A stretch of DNA of 64,000 nt from Sesamum alatum (GCA_034509735.1 JACGWO010000003.1:38238873-38302872), one strand, 5' to 3'; numbered from the stretch's first letter, positions 26,022 to 37,845 are shown. The notes: generated by a model from the sequence alone, not told the origin. Numbers and translations: made by a program.

Positions 26022-27314
26022 TTGATTGGGTGTAATTAAATCAGATTTAAGCAATAATTTTCCCATCTGAAGTGATATAAATAACTTTCTTAAAAGTGTT
26101 CTAAATCCAAACTAAAAATCAATAAAATTTCGTACTCAAATTAAGTTTGGCTAGATCCAAACAAATCATACAATAAATACTATGTTGGTGCCATATAATT
26201 GATATCTTTCCTTACACTATATATATCAATTATACAATAAGGCAATGTGGGTATGCAATAGTTTCTATTTTTATAGTGAAAATAAATTACAGAGAAAGTT
26301 ATGAATATAGGTGTAACGAAAGTCGGGCATATTTGAAAACAAAAGTGAAAGTGAAAAAAAAAAAAAAAAAAAGTGAAGTTGGAGTATTACGGGAAAAAAT
26401 ATATATAATATTACCAATAATCTATAAAAATTGGTGCATAGCTGCTTATAACTTTTAATTTAAATAAGTTTAATATAAATAATTTTAAATCATAAATTAT
26501 AAATTTAAATACACTCTTTTCACTATTTACCAAAAGAATGTTGGAGGAATTAGAAATGATGAAAACATAAGTGGAATTTGATATAATTCCCCTAAATGTC
26601 TCTCTATTCCCTAATTGTAGGGTGATTAAGAGACAATTTTTTTAATATTGTGGGCCCACCCAGCCTTCTAATTGAAGTAATTAAGATTAGTGACCCCACA
26701 TACCACAAGAGTGGGCTGTGGGTAATTAGATTTCCCCCATGTCCTATTCAAAGTGATACCACCCTTAATTTACATATTTCTAAATTAATTATTTCCACTT
26801 AGGTAATTAAAAGAGAATGTATCAAAAGGAAATGTGCTTTTATTTGATTATATTTGATAACATTCTTGTTAATAGTTACTTATCATTATAATATTTTTTT
26901 AATAAATATAGTTTATTATATGATTACATAATTCATTATGTTTAAATATTAAAGCTTGGTTATTATATTAGTAATTTCAAATTAAAGAGTATATACGAAA
27001 GTAATAAATAAATAATAAACTACTATAAAAATTGATGCATGTTCATATTTACGGGCCTTGAACTCAGACCCTCTTGATTATGAGGTTTCGGTCTTACTAT
27101 TTGATCGATATACCTTATTAATTAGTTATTGTGATTTTTAATAATCGTTGAGACGTGGGGATTTGTTGAATATATTTTCAGTTTCTTTTTGACCTATTTT
27201 GGTTATAATAAACTTTCTTTTATTTAATTTAATTGTTAATATTTTGATACAATAATGCATTTAATCATTTACCATTAAAAAGGAAAGTGGACAAGACCTT
27301 TCATTTTTTTAAAA
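26022..27314. other. intergenic, nothing recognised
   Basis: AT-rich with an 18-nt A run near 26346. A minus-strand tRNA-like box-B stretch (TCTGAGTTCAAGGCCC, about 27052-27075) hints at an old SINE remnant. No gene. Confidence 0.35.
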
Positions 27315-27490
27315 ATGGAAAAGCATAGATGAGAATGTGAAGGGAAATGTTGGTACCATTCACACACAAAGCAAAAGATACTTTCACTTCTGACCCTTCA
27401 ACTTTTATGGAATACCAAAATTCATCACTTTCTTTTCCTAAAATGCTTCATGATATGACTGGAACTTAAATTAGGTGAAAAAAGGGGAAA
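27315..27490. repeat. dispersed duplicate, copy 2
   Basis: Counterpart of 25417-25625: AGCATAGATGAGAATGTGAA, GGTACCATTCACACACAAAG, TTTCACTTCTG and AATGCTTCATGATATGAC in the same order. Confidence 0.55.
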
Positions 27491-27765
27491 ATATTCAAAA
27501 TTCAAGTAGAAATGAGTATATTGAAGTGGAGGAAATCTATTTTTAATAATTTTTTTTAACTAAATTAAAAATAAAAAGCAACTTAAAGGAAATCTCTTAT
27601 CAGGAATTCGAAATCAGTTATCGTTGAATGATCACTTTATTTAAAAATTTAAATTATTAAAAAAAATTATTTAATATTTAATATCTCCAACATGCTTCCT
27701 CATGTGCAGGTGGTATTCTTGTTTATCAAATTTTGGACGCGAAACTCTTTCTTTCATTACTGGAA

Positions 27766-28205
27766 GGGTAAATTATATTTACCTCCTTTGAGATTTGACA
27801 TAATTACAAATACCTTCTCGTTATTTGAAAAATTAAAAATATCCCTCCCCCCCCCCCCCCTCCAGGTTTGTAATTTTCAACCAAATGCTTGAAATTGACC
27901 ATTTTGCCCTTGATCTTTTAGTTAAATTGCAGAAAAATCGATCGAGACAAATTGCATTTATTAACTCCTATGTGTAAAAAACTTTAAGAACCTCTCCCTG
28001 CACATTATAGTCCAAAAAAAATCAAAGAATTTTAAAAATTAAATAATGCATAAGGACATTTTGGTCAGTTCTCCCATAAAAATGGATGGAAATGAGTTAT
28101 TTGTTAGACGGTTACAAACCTCAGGTGGGTATTTGTAATTTTTCAAATTATAAGGAAGTATTTGTAATTATACCAAACTTTAAGAGAAATAGCTGTAATT
28201 TACCC
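27766..28205. mobile_element. MULE-type MITE, family A, copy 2 (440 bp)
   Basis: Termini are GGGTAAATTATATTTACC and GCTGTAATTTACCC. The flanks TTACTGGAA (27757-27765) and TTAATGGAA (28206-28214) match at 8 of 9 positions. It carries a 14-bp poly-C tract at 27847-27860 inside the left arm. Confidence 0.8.
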
Positions 28206-28583
28206 TTAATGGAAAGGCAGTAAGATTTGAACTCAATTCTTGTATTTGACCTAACTCTGATATCATGTTAATTTATCATCTCACATAAATGTTTAAACTA
28301 TTAAAAAATGAATTATCTAATAATTAGTATCTTCAACTGATGATACCTTCCATATCTTGTGTTATAAGACTCATAATTCCAATTAAAAGTGAATCATTTA
28401 ATATTTAATATTTTTAATTTTAACTGATACCTTCGATATCTTATGTTATAAATCTCATAAACCGAATAATTACTAGATTAATGACGTATTATGCATGCGT
28501 AATGATTCGATAAAAAAGGATATTGGAGAGTAAATAAGCTAATTTAATTATATTGTAATTTTTGTTAAGATATTAAATATTAA

Positions 28584-29234
28584 GAGTTCGTTTGGTTCAA
28601 TGAGCGGACATAAGAAGTTAAATAGGGATGGTAAGTGAAAAGTCGTGGGGAGAGGGGGGTAATAGTTTTCCTTTAAAATGCTCGGTATGATCGAAAGAAG
28701 AGTAAATTTGACACTTCCACTTGTTTGATACGAGAAAAATAAAATTGTGAAGGAAAAACTAATTTTTGAAATTTCATTGATTAGCCTTTCCTTTTTATTT
28801 TATACTAGAAAATAAATAAGTTAATATTACACTATAATAATTTTAAATTATTAAAAAATTAAAAATTAAGTTTAGAACTTATTAATAAGAATTTTCATCA
28901 AACAAAAATAAGAATATTTTTTATATGGTTATCTTTTCTCAAAAATTATGTAGGGGTGTTATTAGTGAAAAAAAAGGAAAAAAGAAATTGAGGAAAATTA
29001 TATTTATGTGCAGAAATGTATCCTTTTGTCTTTTTGGCTTTATTTAGACTTTTATTCTTCCAGTCCAAAACAATTTTGGATGAGAACAAAATTGGACTTT
29101 GGAGGAGATTCATATACATCTAGTTTTACTTCTCTTTCGTCTATTCTTCCTAATCAAAACACCAATCTTTTTCTTATACATCTACTTTTACTTCCACTTT
29201 TCTTATACATCATTTCCCCCAACCAAACAAGCTC
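28584..29234. mobile_element. PIF/Harbinger (Tourist-like) MITE, 651 bp, TSD TAA
   Basis: Left end GAGTTCGTTTGGTTC and right end CAACCAAACAAGCTC are inverted repeats with 12 of 15 matches. Both flanks are TAA (28581-28583 and 29235-29237), the target preference of this superfamily. No transposase is encoded. Confidence 0.75.
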
Positions 29235-29237
29235 TAA

Positions 29238-30178
29238 ATGATTCTCATTTTAACAGTTTAAACTTTTAAATGAAATAGTCGTTTAACATAATACCAGAGT
29301 CAGGTCAAATAAAAGATTCTGCATTCAAATTTCACTGCCACTCATTTATAAAAATAAAAAAAAAAAAAGAAAGAAAATTCCCTGTGCAGGATTTACAAGC
29401 TATTTCCTGTTTTACAGAGTGAAGGACAAAAGTTTCTCAATGTTCCCCACCAAGACTTGGAATTGAAGTAAGATTCTTTTCCCCCCAAGTAATATATCAA
29501 ACAAATATGAATTTCAAAATAAAAAAAGAAAATACTTTTATTATTACTATCATTATTATTATCATTATTATTATTATTTTAAAAATAGGTCATCATCCAA
29601 TGGCAATTTCAATTTTATTACGTCCAACTTGATAGAGGTAGAAAATCCAGGTTCGAGCACGTATGTGAGTGTTTGTCTAGTTACATAGTAATTAGAGTAT
29701 GTATTCGATAGAATTTTGAATATTCTGATATGTTATATTATATAATTAATTGTTTTTATACTAAAAAAAGAAAAAGAAAATAATTGTTGTGTGGGGTAGG
29801 AAATGTTGCAATCTTCAAATTAAAGGCTTATGCAAATGAAATTGGTCTCCTAATTTTGACTTTATTGCATATTGTGCCAAATTACCAGTTAGGAGTGAGC
29901 AGCATATTCTCACACCATACCAACTATGTATTATTGGTATACATATGGGCCTATTTTGATAACTTTATAATGATAACTTTTTTTCATTTAAAATTGATTT
30001 ATATAGTTTGATTGAATATTAAATTTTATATGAGGATTTAAAACATTATCCTTAGAGATAGTAGTTGAAAGTTAATGATGCCAAATGAGTATCTTTATGT
30101 AATTTGAAACACTTTTTAAATTTATATATTTGAGCTTCACTCAACAAATCAAATAATTTATAGCTGACTTTTTTTAAT
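29238..30178. other. intergenic, interrupted ATT microsatellite
   Basis: An imperfect ATT/ATC trinucleotide run spans about 29538-29580. Otherwise AT-rich with no gene. Confidence 0.4.
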
Positions 30179-30316
30179 TCAGATCAGTCTGATGTGATAC
30201 AATCAATCATATAGCACGTTTGATGCATTTGTCATATTATTAATCACTCTTTTTCTGTTACATACCAATCGACATAGCAAGTGTACCACATTTATCATGT
30301 AATCATATCAGATTTA
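30179..30316. repeat. interspersed repeat family E, copy 1
   Basis: Contains AGCAAGTGTACCACATTTAT followed by CATGTAATCATATCAGATTT. Related text occurs at about 41572-41712 and, inverted, at 40818-40960 and 61055-61215. Confidence 0.4.
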
Positions 30317-30989
30317 GGGGGTGTTTACAAGCGTTTATCAACTTTTATAACTTATACTTTTGAATTATTTAAATTAAGTTGATTTAAGTAAAATACTATA
30401 AGTCACCCATTATCAACCTCTGCAACTTATTAGTAAAATCGTAAATATTAAGTTGTTTCTTCAAACACTTCAACTTCAATTTGTTTTTTGCACTTTTAAC
30501 TTTTATTTTCAAACATTTCAAACTTTTAGTCAAATTATACTTTTAGTCCCATACGAATATACGATAGAGGGATCAACACTTTTAGTCCTCTATTTTTACA
30601 GAATTTTCAAAATAGTTATAAAATTTGAAAAACTCGACACAATTAGTCCTCTACTTATGAGATTTACGAAATTGTCCCGAAATTGAAAAAAAACTCGACA
30701 TAATTAATCTTATAAATCCCGTAAACGAGATGACTAAATGCGTCGAGTTTTCTCAATTTAAGGACCATTTTGAAATTTTAAAAAATAAAAGACTAAATAT
30801 GTTGAATTTTCTCAATTTTGGGATTATTTTAAAAATCTCGTAAAATAGATGATTAAATGTATTGAACTCTTTATTATATAAAACTAAAAATTATAATTTT
30901 ACTCAAATTTTTACTATTACTTAACGTACAATTTTCTCATAATACAAAAATAAAAACTATTACCAATACCTTTTTAACCAAACACGATC
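30317..30989. mobile_element. Harbinger-like TIR element (about 670 bp)
   Basis: Starts GGGGGTGTTTACAAGC after TTA and ends AACCAAACACGATC before TAA. The ends resemble the GTGTTTGG-type termini of Tourist-like MITEs. Its interior holds an inverted array of the 60-bp repeat. Confidence 0.5.
30570..30870. repeat. inverted array of the 60-bp repeat
   Basis: Forward units (TTTAGTCCTCTATTTTTACA, ATTAGTCCTCTACTTATGAG) up to about 30705 are followed by inverted units from about 30715 (CGTCGAGTTTTCTCAATTTA; TTGAATTTTCTCAATTTTGG). The same unit is tandem at 14879-15010. Confidence 0.65.
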
Positions 30990-31067
30990 TAAGTTAGAAT
31001 TTCTAGTTAATGTAGTAACAAAGATGCCCTTTTCCATCAAACCAACTTAGGCGCCAAGACCAACGGG

Positions 31068-31098
<31 letters not shown>
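31068..31098. repeat. (CAT)n microsatellite
   Basis: About ten perfect CAT units. Confidence 0.95.
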
Positions 31099-31099
<1 letters not shown>

Positions 31100-31323
31100 A
31101 CAACAATAAAAAGAAAACAACAGTAACCTTGGAAAGTTCTGACAACACTTGTACTGAATACTATCCGTACACGTGCCACCTCTCTAACTCCTAATCAACG
31201 GGGGGAAAAGGAAATTCTTTCTTCTTCTTCCGACGTTGACGATTATGCACTGCACCACCAACAGAACACAAGTCGCCATCGCGACAACTACACACACAGT
31301 ATACTATAATATTGTAATAGAAT

Positions 31324-31578
31324 ATGGTGAAGAACAAGAAAGAAAAAGTGGATAGAAATCATGATCAAGAGCAAACAAATGCCAAATGGGGTCCCACTGG
31401 ATTAGCTGAATACCAACTCAAGAAAGAACAGGTGTTGGATTATCGTAATCAAGTAATCAACAGTACTGGATTTTTTACATTTAACAAGATGGGATTAAAG
31501 CAAGATTCACTCTCACGATTTCATTTCCAGAGGACCCTCCACCAGTATTTTTCTTACTGTTTCACCAGAAATCATTGA
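31324..31578 (+). CDS. hypothetical small ORF (84 codons), doubtful
   Basis: An open frame beginning MVKNKKEKVDRNHDQEQ, lysine- and glutamate-rich at the N-terminus, with WGPTGLAEYQLKKEQ in the middle. I recognise no family. It lies about 80 bp before the TATA box assigned to the sucrose synthase gene. Its first 37 codons look more protein-like than the rest, and a GT follows at CAG|GTGTTG, so a first exon or a gene fragment is possible. Chance is the simplest reading. Confidence 0.15.
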   Translation: MVKNKKEKVDRNHDQEQTNAKWGPTGLAEYQLKKEQVLDYRNQVINSTGFFTFNKMGLKQDSLSRFHFQRTLHQYFSYCFTRNH

Positions 31579-31657
31579 AATAAACGAATTACTTACATAC
31601 TGTTGATTGTTTTAAGGTAGAATGTTTTAGTGACCGTTTACTGTTCTTTGATTGTTG

Positions 31658-31666
31658 TATATATAA
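31658..31666 (+). promoter_or_regulatory. TATA box of sucrose synthase gene
   Basis: TATATATAA followed by GGGG. Transcription would start near 31690-31700, just before a CT-rich leader. Confidence 0.5.
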
Positions 31667-31817
31667 GGGGGACTGATGGGCTTCCATTCTCTATCATCAG
31701 CTCGTTCGTTTTTTGCTCTTCAACGGTGTTGTTCCCTTTTGTTTCTTTTGCTCTTTTTCATCCCATTGGGTCGTTGATTTTAAGCTTTGATTGGTTCCTT
31801 TTTGCTGTCTGTTTAAG

Positions 31818-32238
31818 GTAGTGTGTAGTAAAACAAAAGTCCCATGTTTGTTTTTTTCTTGATTGTTTTCTGGGCTTGTGACTTTTGTCTGTTCTTGATT
31901 TCTTCTGCTAATGGAGGAAATGGGGTTTCCCCTTTTCCCCAATCTGATCAATGGTTTTCTTGCTGCATTCTTACAAGAATTTGATTTGATGCAGCCATGT
32001 AAAATAATCATGTTTTTCACGCGAAAGCATCCTTATCCCATTTCGTATGATGCCCAATAATTGTCATTACGATGATAACTTCAATAATAGTACGTTGTGG
32101 CCCTGCTAGAAATTTCTAGGAATTTTAGATTAGGGTGGCTCATTCATTGAAGTCTGGCCCATTTCCTTCTTATCAAGCTATTATTTCTTCGTATAAATAT
32201 ACGTTTCCAGAATTTTCTAACCACCAATTTTCTTACAG
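31818..32238 (+). other. probable 5' leader intron of sucrose synthase
   Basis: A candidate donor TTTAAG|GTAGTG at 31818 and a strong acceptor TTTTCTTACAG ending at 32238 enclose a T-rich segment. It lies 36 nt before the ATG. Leader introns are usual in plant SUS genes. Confidence 0.45.
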
Positions 32239-32274
32239 TTGAAACTCGTGCAAGAATCTGTTAACTGATCATTA

Positions 32275-35200
32275 ATGGCGGACCCTGTTCTGACTCGAGT
32301 CCACAGCCTCCGCGAGCGCTTGGATGCCACTCTTGCTGCTCATCGTAACGAGATACTCTTGTTTCTGTCGAGGTCTAATGTTTAATGAAGTCTTAATGAA
32401 CTGTTTTGACTTGTGATCTTGGATTGATCAGTTGATGGGAATTTTTGGCTTAACGGATATAAGGTTCTTGCAGGATCGAAGGCCATGGAAAAGGGATTCT
32501 GAAACCTCATCAGCTTCTGTCTGAATTCGAAGCAATCTGCGAATCTGACAAGGAAAAACTGCAGGATCATGCCTTCAGAGAAGTCCTCAAGAGCACACAG
32601 GTAATTAAGATTCAGACAGTCCTCTGTTTCCTTGTTTCCATCCTTTACTGTCCTTTTGAAGTTGTCAATGTAATATAGGAAGCAATTGTGTTGCCTCCTT
32701 GGGTTGCGCTTGCGATTCGTCTGAGGCCGGGTGTTTGGGAATACGTACGAGTCAATGTTAATGCATTGGTTGTCGAGGAAGTGTCCGTGTCTGAATACCT
32801 GCAGTTTAAGGAAGAGCTTGTCAATGGAACGTAAGCGTATCGATTCATGGATTAGTTAGTTTCTTGTTTGTACTATGAATAATCCCTGTCCTGATCCGAT
32901 TGTCTTGTTTGAACACAGCTCCAACGACAACTTCGTTCTTGAATTGGATTTTGAACCATTCACCGCATCGTTTCCCAAGCCGACTCTCACCAAGTGGATT
33001 GGTAATGGAGTCGAGTTCCTCAACAGACATCTATCCGCAAAAATGTTTCATGACAGGGATAGCATGACCCCTCTCCTTGATTTCCTCAGAATGCATCATT
33101 ACAAGGGCAAGGTGAATTTGATTCTGATAGATTAAGATGAAACAACATTATAATCCCCAGGGTTTAATGTCAGACAGACGATGTTTTGTACTAAATTCGA
33201 TTGTTTGATTTTTGTCCCTGCAGACAATGATGCTAAATGACAGAATTCGGAACCTTAATTCTCTGCAAGGTGTGCTGAGGAAAGCAGAGGAGTATCTGTC
33301 AACCCTTCCACCGGAGACGCCATATGAAGACTTCGAGCACAAGTTCCAGGAGATCGGTCTGGAAAGAGGATGGGGTGATAAAGCAGAGAGAGTGTCGGAG
33401 ATGATCTCCATGCTTCTCGACCTCCTTGAGGCTCCTGATTCTTGCACACTAGAGAAATTCCTCGGAAGAATTCCGATGGTTTTCAACGTTGTCATTCTGT
33501 CCCCCCACGGTTACTTTGCTCAAGAAAACGTCTTAGGTTATCCGGACACCGGTGGCCAGGCAAGGACAAAGATCCCGATGTACATCCCAGTCGAAATTTA
33601 GTACTACTTCAGATGCTCATGAGCATTCCTTTCTTATGTTTCAGGTTGTCTACATTTTGGATCAAGTTCCCGCCTTGGAGCGTGAAATGCTCAAACGTAT
33701 AAAGGAGCAAGGCCTTGACATCAAACCGCGCATTCTCATTGTTAGTTCCCTGGTGCAATCTTTATGATGCTGGATTTCACTTTCGTCTCTTCGTTTCTCT
33801 AAGGCTCAACGGTTTTTCTATGTACAGGTGACTCGGTTGCTCCCGGATGCAGTTGGAACCACTTGTGGTCAGCGTCTCGAGAAAGTTTTTGGGACCGAGT
33901 ACTCGCACATAATACGTGTCCCGTTTAGAACTGAGAAGGGAATTGTCCGAAAATGGATCTCCCGTTTTGAGGTTTGGCCTTACATGGAAACTTTCACTGA
34001 GGTGAGACGATTGTTTAGTCCTTACATCATCATGGCTTATATGTTCTTTGATGAATACTAAACTAGAATTAAACTGTTTTCTAGGATGTCGCCAAAGAGA
34101 TTACTGCAGAACTTCAGGCCAAGCCTGATTTGATCATCGGCAACTACAGTGAGGGTAATCTTGCAGCCTCCTTGCTGGCTCACAAGTTAGGTGTGACACA
34201 GGTATTATTAGTTACATCTGGTCTGAGAATCAATGTTTTCTTTTTCCCTGTCCGAAGACTAATTCTTGCTCTTGTTTGTTTCTTACACAGTGTACCATTG
34301 CTCATGCTTTGGAGAAAACCAAGTATCCTGATTCTGACATTTACTGGAAAAAATTCGACGAGAAGTATCACTTCTCATGCCAGTTTACTGCTGATCTATA
34401 CGCGATGAATCATACCGACTTCATCATTACCAGCACGTTCCAGGAGATTGCCGGAAGGTTTGCATTTTATACCTCATCAGACATCTCTTAACATAATGTT
34501 TGTTATGCACCTAATTTTTGTTTCTTCTCATGTTTCAGCAAGGACACAGTCGGACAATACGAAAGCCACATGGCGTTCACGATGCCTGGTCTGTACCGTG
34601 TCGTCCATGGCATAAACGTTTTCGATCCAAAATTCAACATTGTCTCTCCGGGAGCTGATATGAACCTCTACTTCCCGTATACTGAGAAAGAAAAGAGACT
34701 CACATCGTACCACCCTGAAATCGAGGAGCTTCTGTTTAGCGACGTTGAGAATGAGGAACATCTGTAAGTTACCATCCTTATGCAGCACGCGGTGATGTTT
34801 GTTTGTCATATGATGGTAAATTCTTACAAGTTGATCATTTTGGTAGATGTGTGCTGAAAGACAAGAAGAAGCCGATCTTATTCACCATGGCGAGGTTGGA
34901 CCGTGTCAAGAACTTAACGGGACTTGTCGAACTATATGCCAAGAATCCAAAACTGAGGGAACTGGTTAACCTTGTTGTGGTCGGAGGCGACAGGAGAAAA
35001 GAGTCGAAAGACTTGGAAGAACAAGCTGAGATGAAGAAAATGTATAGCCTAATCGACACCTACAACCTGAACGGCCAATTCAGATGGATTTCTTCCCAAA
35101 TGAACCGTGTGAGAAACGGTGAACTCTACCGTTACATAGCTGACATGAAAGGCGCATTCGTGCAACCAGCATTCTATGAGGCCTTCGGCCTGACTGTTGT

Positions 35201-35827
35201 CGAGGCCATGACTTGTGGCCTGCCAACATTCGCAACAGTCCATGGCGGTCCAGCCGAGATCATCGTGCATGGAAAGTCGGGCTTCCACATCGATCCCTAC
35301 AACGGGGAACAGGTTGCTGAGACTCTGGTTAACTTCTTCGAGAAGTGCAAGAAGGACCCTTCTCACTGGGAGACGATCTCGGCAGGCGGCCTTAAACGTA
35401 TCATGGAGAAGTAAGCAAGAGTCTTGTTCTTCATCATGCAATCGACCATTGAAGTCGAAACTGATCCCTTCATCGCTTGCTTCTGTAGGTATACATGGCA
35501 GATTTACTCGGAGAGGCTACTGACGTTGGCCGGTGTTTACGGCTTCTGGAAGTACGTGTCCAAGCTCGACCGTCTCGAGATCCGACGATACCTTGAAATG
35601 TTCTACGCGCTCAAGTACCGCAAGTTGGTAAGTTTTTGTGTTACGTTTGTGTGATTTGACTATGAAGTCGAACCAAATTCATCAGTGCACTTGTCATATA
35701 ATTGGTTAAGATCCGGCCAAATCCGGTCTAGGATAAGAAGTTTTTGGTTGGAAATGTCAAATGTTAATGGAGAAGTGCTTGTTTGTTGTTGTCTCAGGCT
35801 GAAGCTGTTCCACTGGCTGCTGAGTGA
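32275..35827 (+). CDS. SUS1: sucrose synthase (SUS1-type)
   Basis: Sucrose synthase reversibly converts sucrose and UDP into UDP-glucose and fructose, in the cytosol and at membranes, supplying cellulose and starch synthesis. Exons are 32275-32372, 32474-32600, 32679-32830, 32919-33111, 33224-33559, 33645-33740, 33828-34001, 34085-34201, 34291-34457, 34539-34763, 34847-35410, 35489-35627 and 35798-35827. They total 2418 nt, or 805 aa, the normal family length. The N-terminus [17 protein letters not shown] includes the phosphorylatable serine (Ser11). [15 protein letters not shown] near residue 300 opens the GT-B catalytic part. [15 protein letters not shown] and the E-X7-E stretch [11 protein letters not shown] with CGLPTFAT complete the GT4 nucleotide-sugar site. 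The end is AEAVPLAAE. The intron after 33559 starts with GC, not GT (CAG|GCAAGG). A polyadenylation signal AATAAA lies at 35981-35986. The SUS1-type assignment follows its length and sequence; the exact orthologue number is not certain. Confidence 0.97.
33560..33644 (+). other. GC-AG intron in sucrose synthase
   Basis: The exon ends GGTGGCCAG at 33559 and the next bases are GCAAGG. The acceptor is TTTCAG at 33644, and joining gives [11 protein letters not shown] exactly as the family requires. No GT near the border preserves the frame and sequence. Confidence 0.85.
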
Positions 35828-36037
35828 ATGGAGATTATGTTCTGTTGTTGTTGTTGGAGTTTGAATTGAGTGTGTCTGTGGGCATTTTGAGCCATACAAT
35901 TGATACTTTGTTGTTGTTTCTTCTGAAAATCATCACTGTCTACTAAATAATACAAATGTTGTAGACAGTTTTATGAGTTAAATAAAGATCCAAATTTGAG
36001 GTTTCGCGATTTACTTTGTTGTTCTTAAATCTAGAAA
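35828..36037 (+). other. sucrose synthase 3' UTR
   Basis: T/G-rich 3' UTR with the polyadenylation signal AATAAA at 35981-35986. Confidence 0.6.
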
Positions 36038-36347
36038 CACCAGCAGAAATATGTTTTTTCATGATGGTTGAAGGGGAAAAGTTGTCACGGATATTAATTA
36101 ATTACGGTTTTTTGCGCATTGATTATTAGTCTCTATTTTTGCACACGAGGTTAAAATATTTGCTACAATTAAAAATTATGGCACGTGTTTTAGCCTTAGG
36201 TCAAATCATGACCAACGTTGACTAATTGTGGTTAAAACTTAGATTTTTATATCTGTTTTGTATGGTCGTGGTAAATAGTATTAATTTACTATAATTTTTA
36301 AATTATAATAATTCATAGCGTAGAGAATAATTAACTTTTTTGTAGTG
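36038..36347. mobile_element. CACTA-type MITE, 310 bp, TSD AAA
   Basis: Starts CACCAGCAGAAATATG and ends TTTTTTGTAGTG. The 3-bp flanks are AAA on both sides. The interior (ATGACCAACGTTGACTAATT) matches the theme of the copy at 58414, which has the same length. Confidence 0.65.
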
Positions 36348-36639
36348 AAAACAAAAGAGAAGGACTTGTCAATACTTACATAGTTACGTATGTAGGCCTG
36401 TTAATCGTGATATTACCCTACTTAAATCCAAACCCAATAAATTACATACCCAATAAATCCAAAGACTTAACCAATATCAATCTTATAACTTCATACGTAT
36501 TATCAAATGTTTTTTTTTAGCGTATAAGACGTAAAATTTTATTTTAAAAATATACATGAAAGTATTGAAATAAAATAAAATTTTATAATTAACTTACAGA
36601 AAATTTAATTGACTTATTAAAATTTGGCTAAACTCCATT

Positions 36640-37845
36640 TTACCTCCCCTCCCCCTATTTTCGCGAAATAGCGAAAAGCCCCTTGTGTTTTAAATCCCCG
36701 TTTTAATTGATCTAACGCGAAACTCCCCCTTCCATTAGAAACTAACGGAAGGTGGGCTACACATGCGGGTGCTACATTGGGCTTGATTTTTGACGTGTTT
36801 TTATCTTTTTTTTGCCTTTATTGACTAAAATGCTCCTACATTCTGTTTAAAATTATCACGCACAAATTTATTTGTTTTAATATTATCTTTAGTGTTTTTC
36901 CTTTTTGCATTTTGATCCCTCTTAAAAAAATAAATAATATTTTAAAAATTATACTATAATATATATAAATGTTTATAAATTTATAACTTAAATTGAAAAA
37001 TTAAATGAAAATCACAAATGCATAAAATAATATGCTAAAATTCATTCTGCAAATATAAATATCTAAATCAATATAAATGTCAATAAACTATAATCATTAT
37101 ATAATTTAAATTATTATGTAGCTTAAATATAATTAAATAAATTATATTATTTCTTATAAATAATATTCAAATTTAAATAAATATGACAAGTACTTAAAAT
37201 AAAAATTGTAAACTTTTTTAATTATTTTTACATTAACTATTTAAAATTAATTTTCTTATTTTTTAAAAATTAAAAAAATATATTTTAAGTGTTTAAAATC
37301 TCGGCGACAATGGTCACCATCACACAAATCAATTGTGGCGATGCCAAATCAGCCCTAGGAGACGCGACGAGGCTGTGTCGTGCACGGCAAAGCTGGGTGA
37401 CAACTGTTGCCGTCACCCAGATTGGAGGCGAGGACAACATTGCCATCATAGCCTCCTTCTACATTGGGAGGTGACCGGGGAGGTTGCAGGCGAGGGGAGG
37501 GAGGGGCAGGGGTTCTGGTGGCGGCGGTGGGGGTAATATTATTAAATTTATTTTTTATAATAATACATATAAGATATATTTAAAGTAAGTTAAATCTAAA
37601 CAATTAATCTTTTAAATTTAAGATCTAATAGTTGAGAGTAATTGATTAGTTCCTACTTCTTACGACTTTGATACACTAAAAATATTCAACAATCATTAAA
37701 ATAAAAAAATAATATATAATAGGTAAGGGCATAGTTCACTTCATCAAAAAATTAACACCGTTAGTTACATTTATCGCAGAGGGATAAGTGAACAACGTTT
37801 GAAAAAGCAAGTGGGTTTTTATGCTATTTGGTCTTAAAAGTTTTC
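36640..37845. mobile_element. TIR element carrying a GC-rich island (MULE-like, tentative)
   Basis: The left arm has AAATAGCGAAAAGCCCCTTG ... GAAACTAACGG. The right arm, read in complement, has AAATAGCATAAAAACCCACT ... TGTAACTAACGG, so inverted arms of about 100 bp are present. The interior is very AT-rich except for a GC-rich island at about 37298-37540. Borders are approximate and no target duplication was confirmed. Confidence 0.5.
37298..37540. other. GC-rich island, possible captured fragment
   Basis: Roughly 240 bp of far higher GC than its surroundings, with GGCGGCGGTGGGGG at its right edge. It reads open for 61 codons on the plus strand from 37289, but I recognise no protein family. 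Its place inside an inverted-repeat element suggests captured host DNA. Confidence 0.4.

Noticed and set aside
37289..37536. Two overlapping short frames in the GC-rich island as a gene
   Set aside because: No recognisable domain or splice context. High GC makes chance open frames likely, so it is reported as an island, not a gene.
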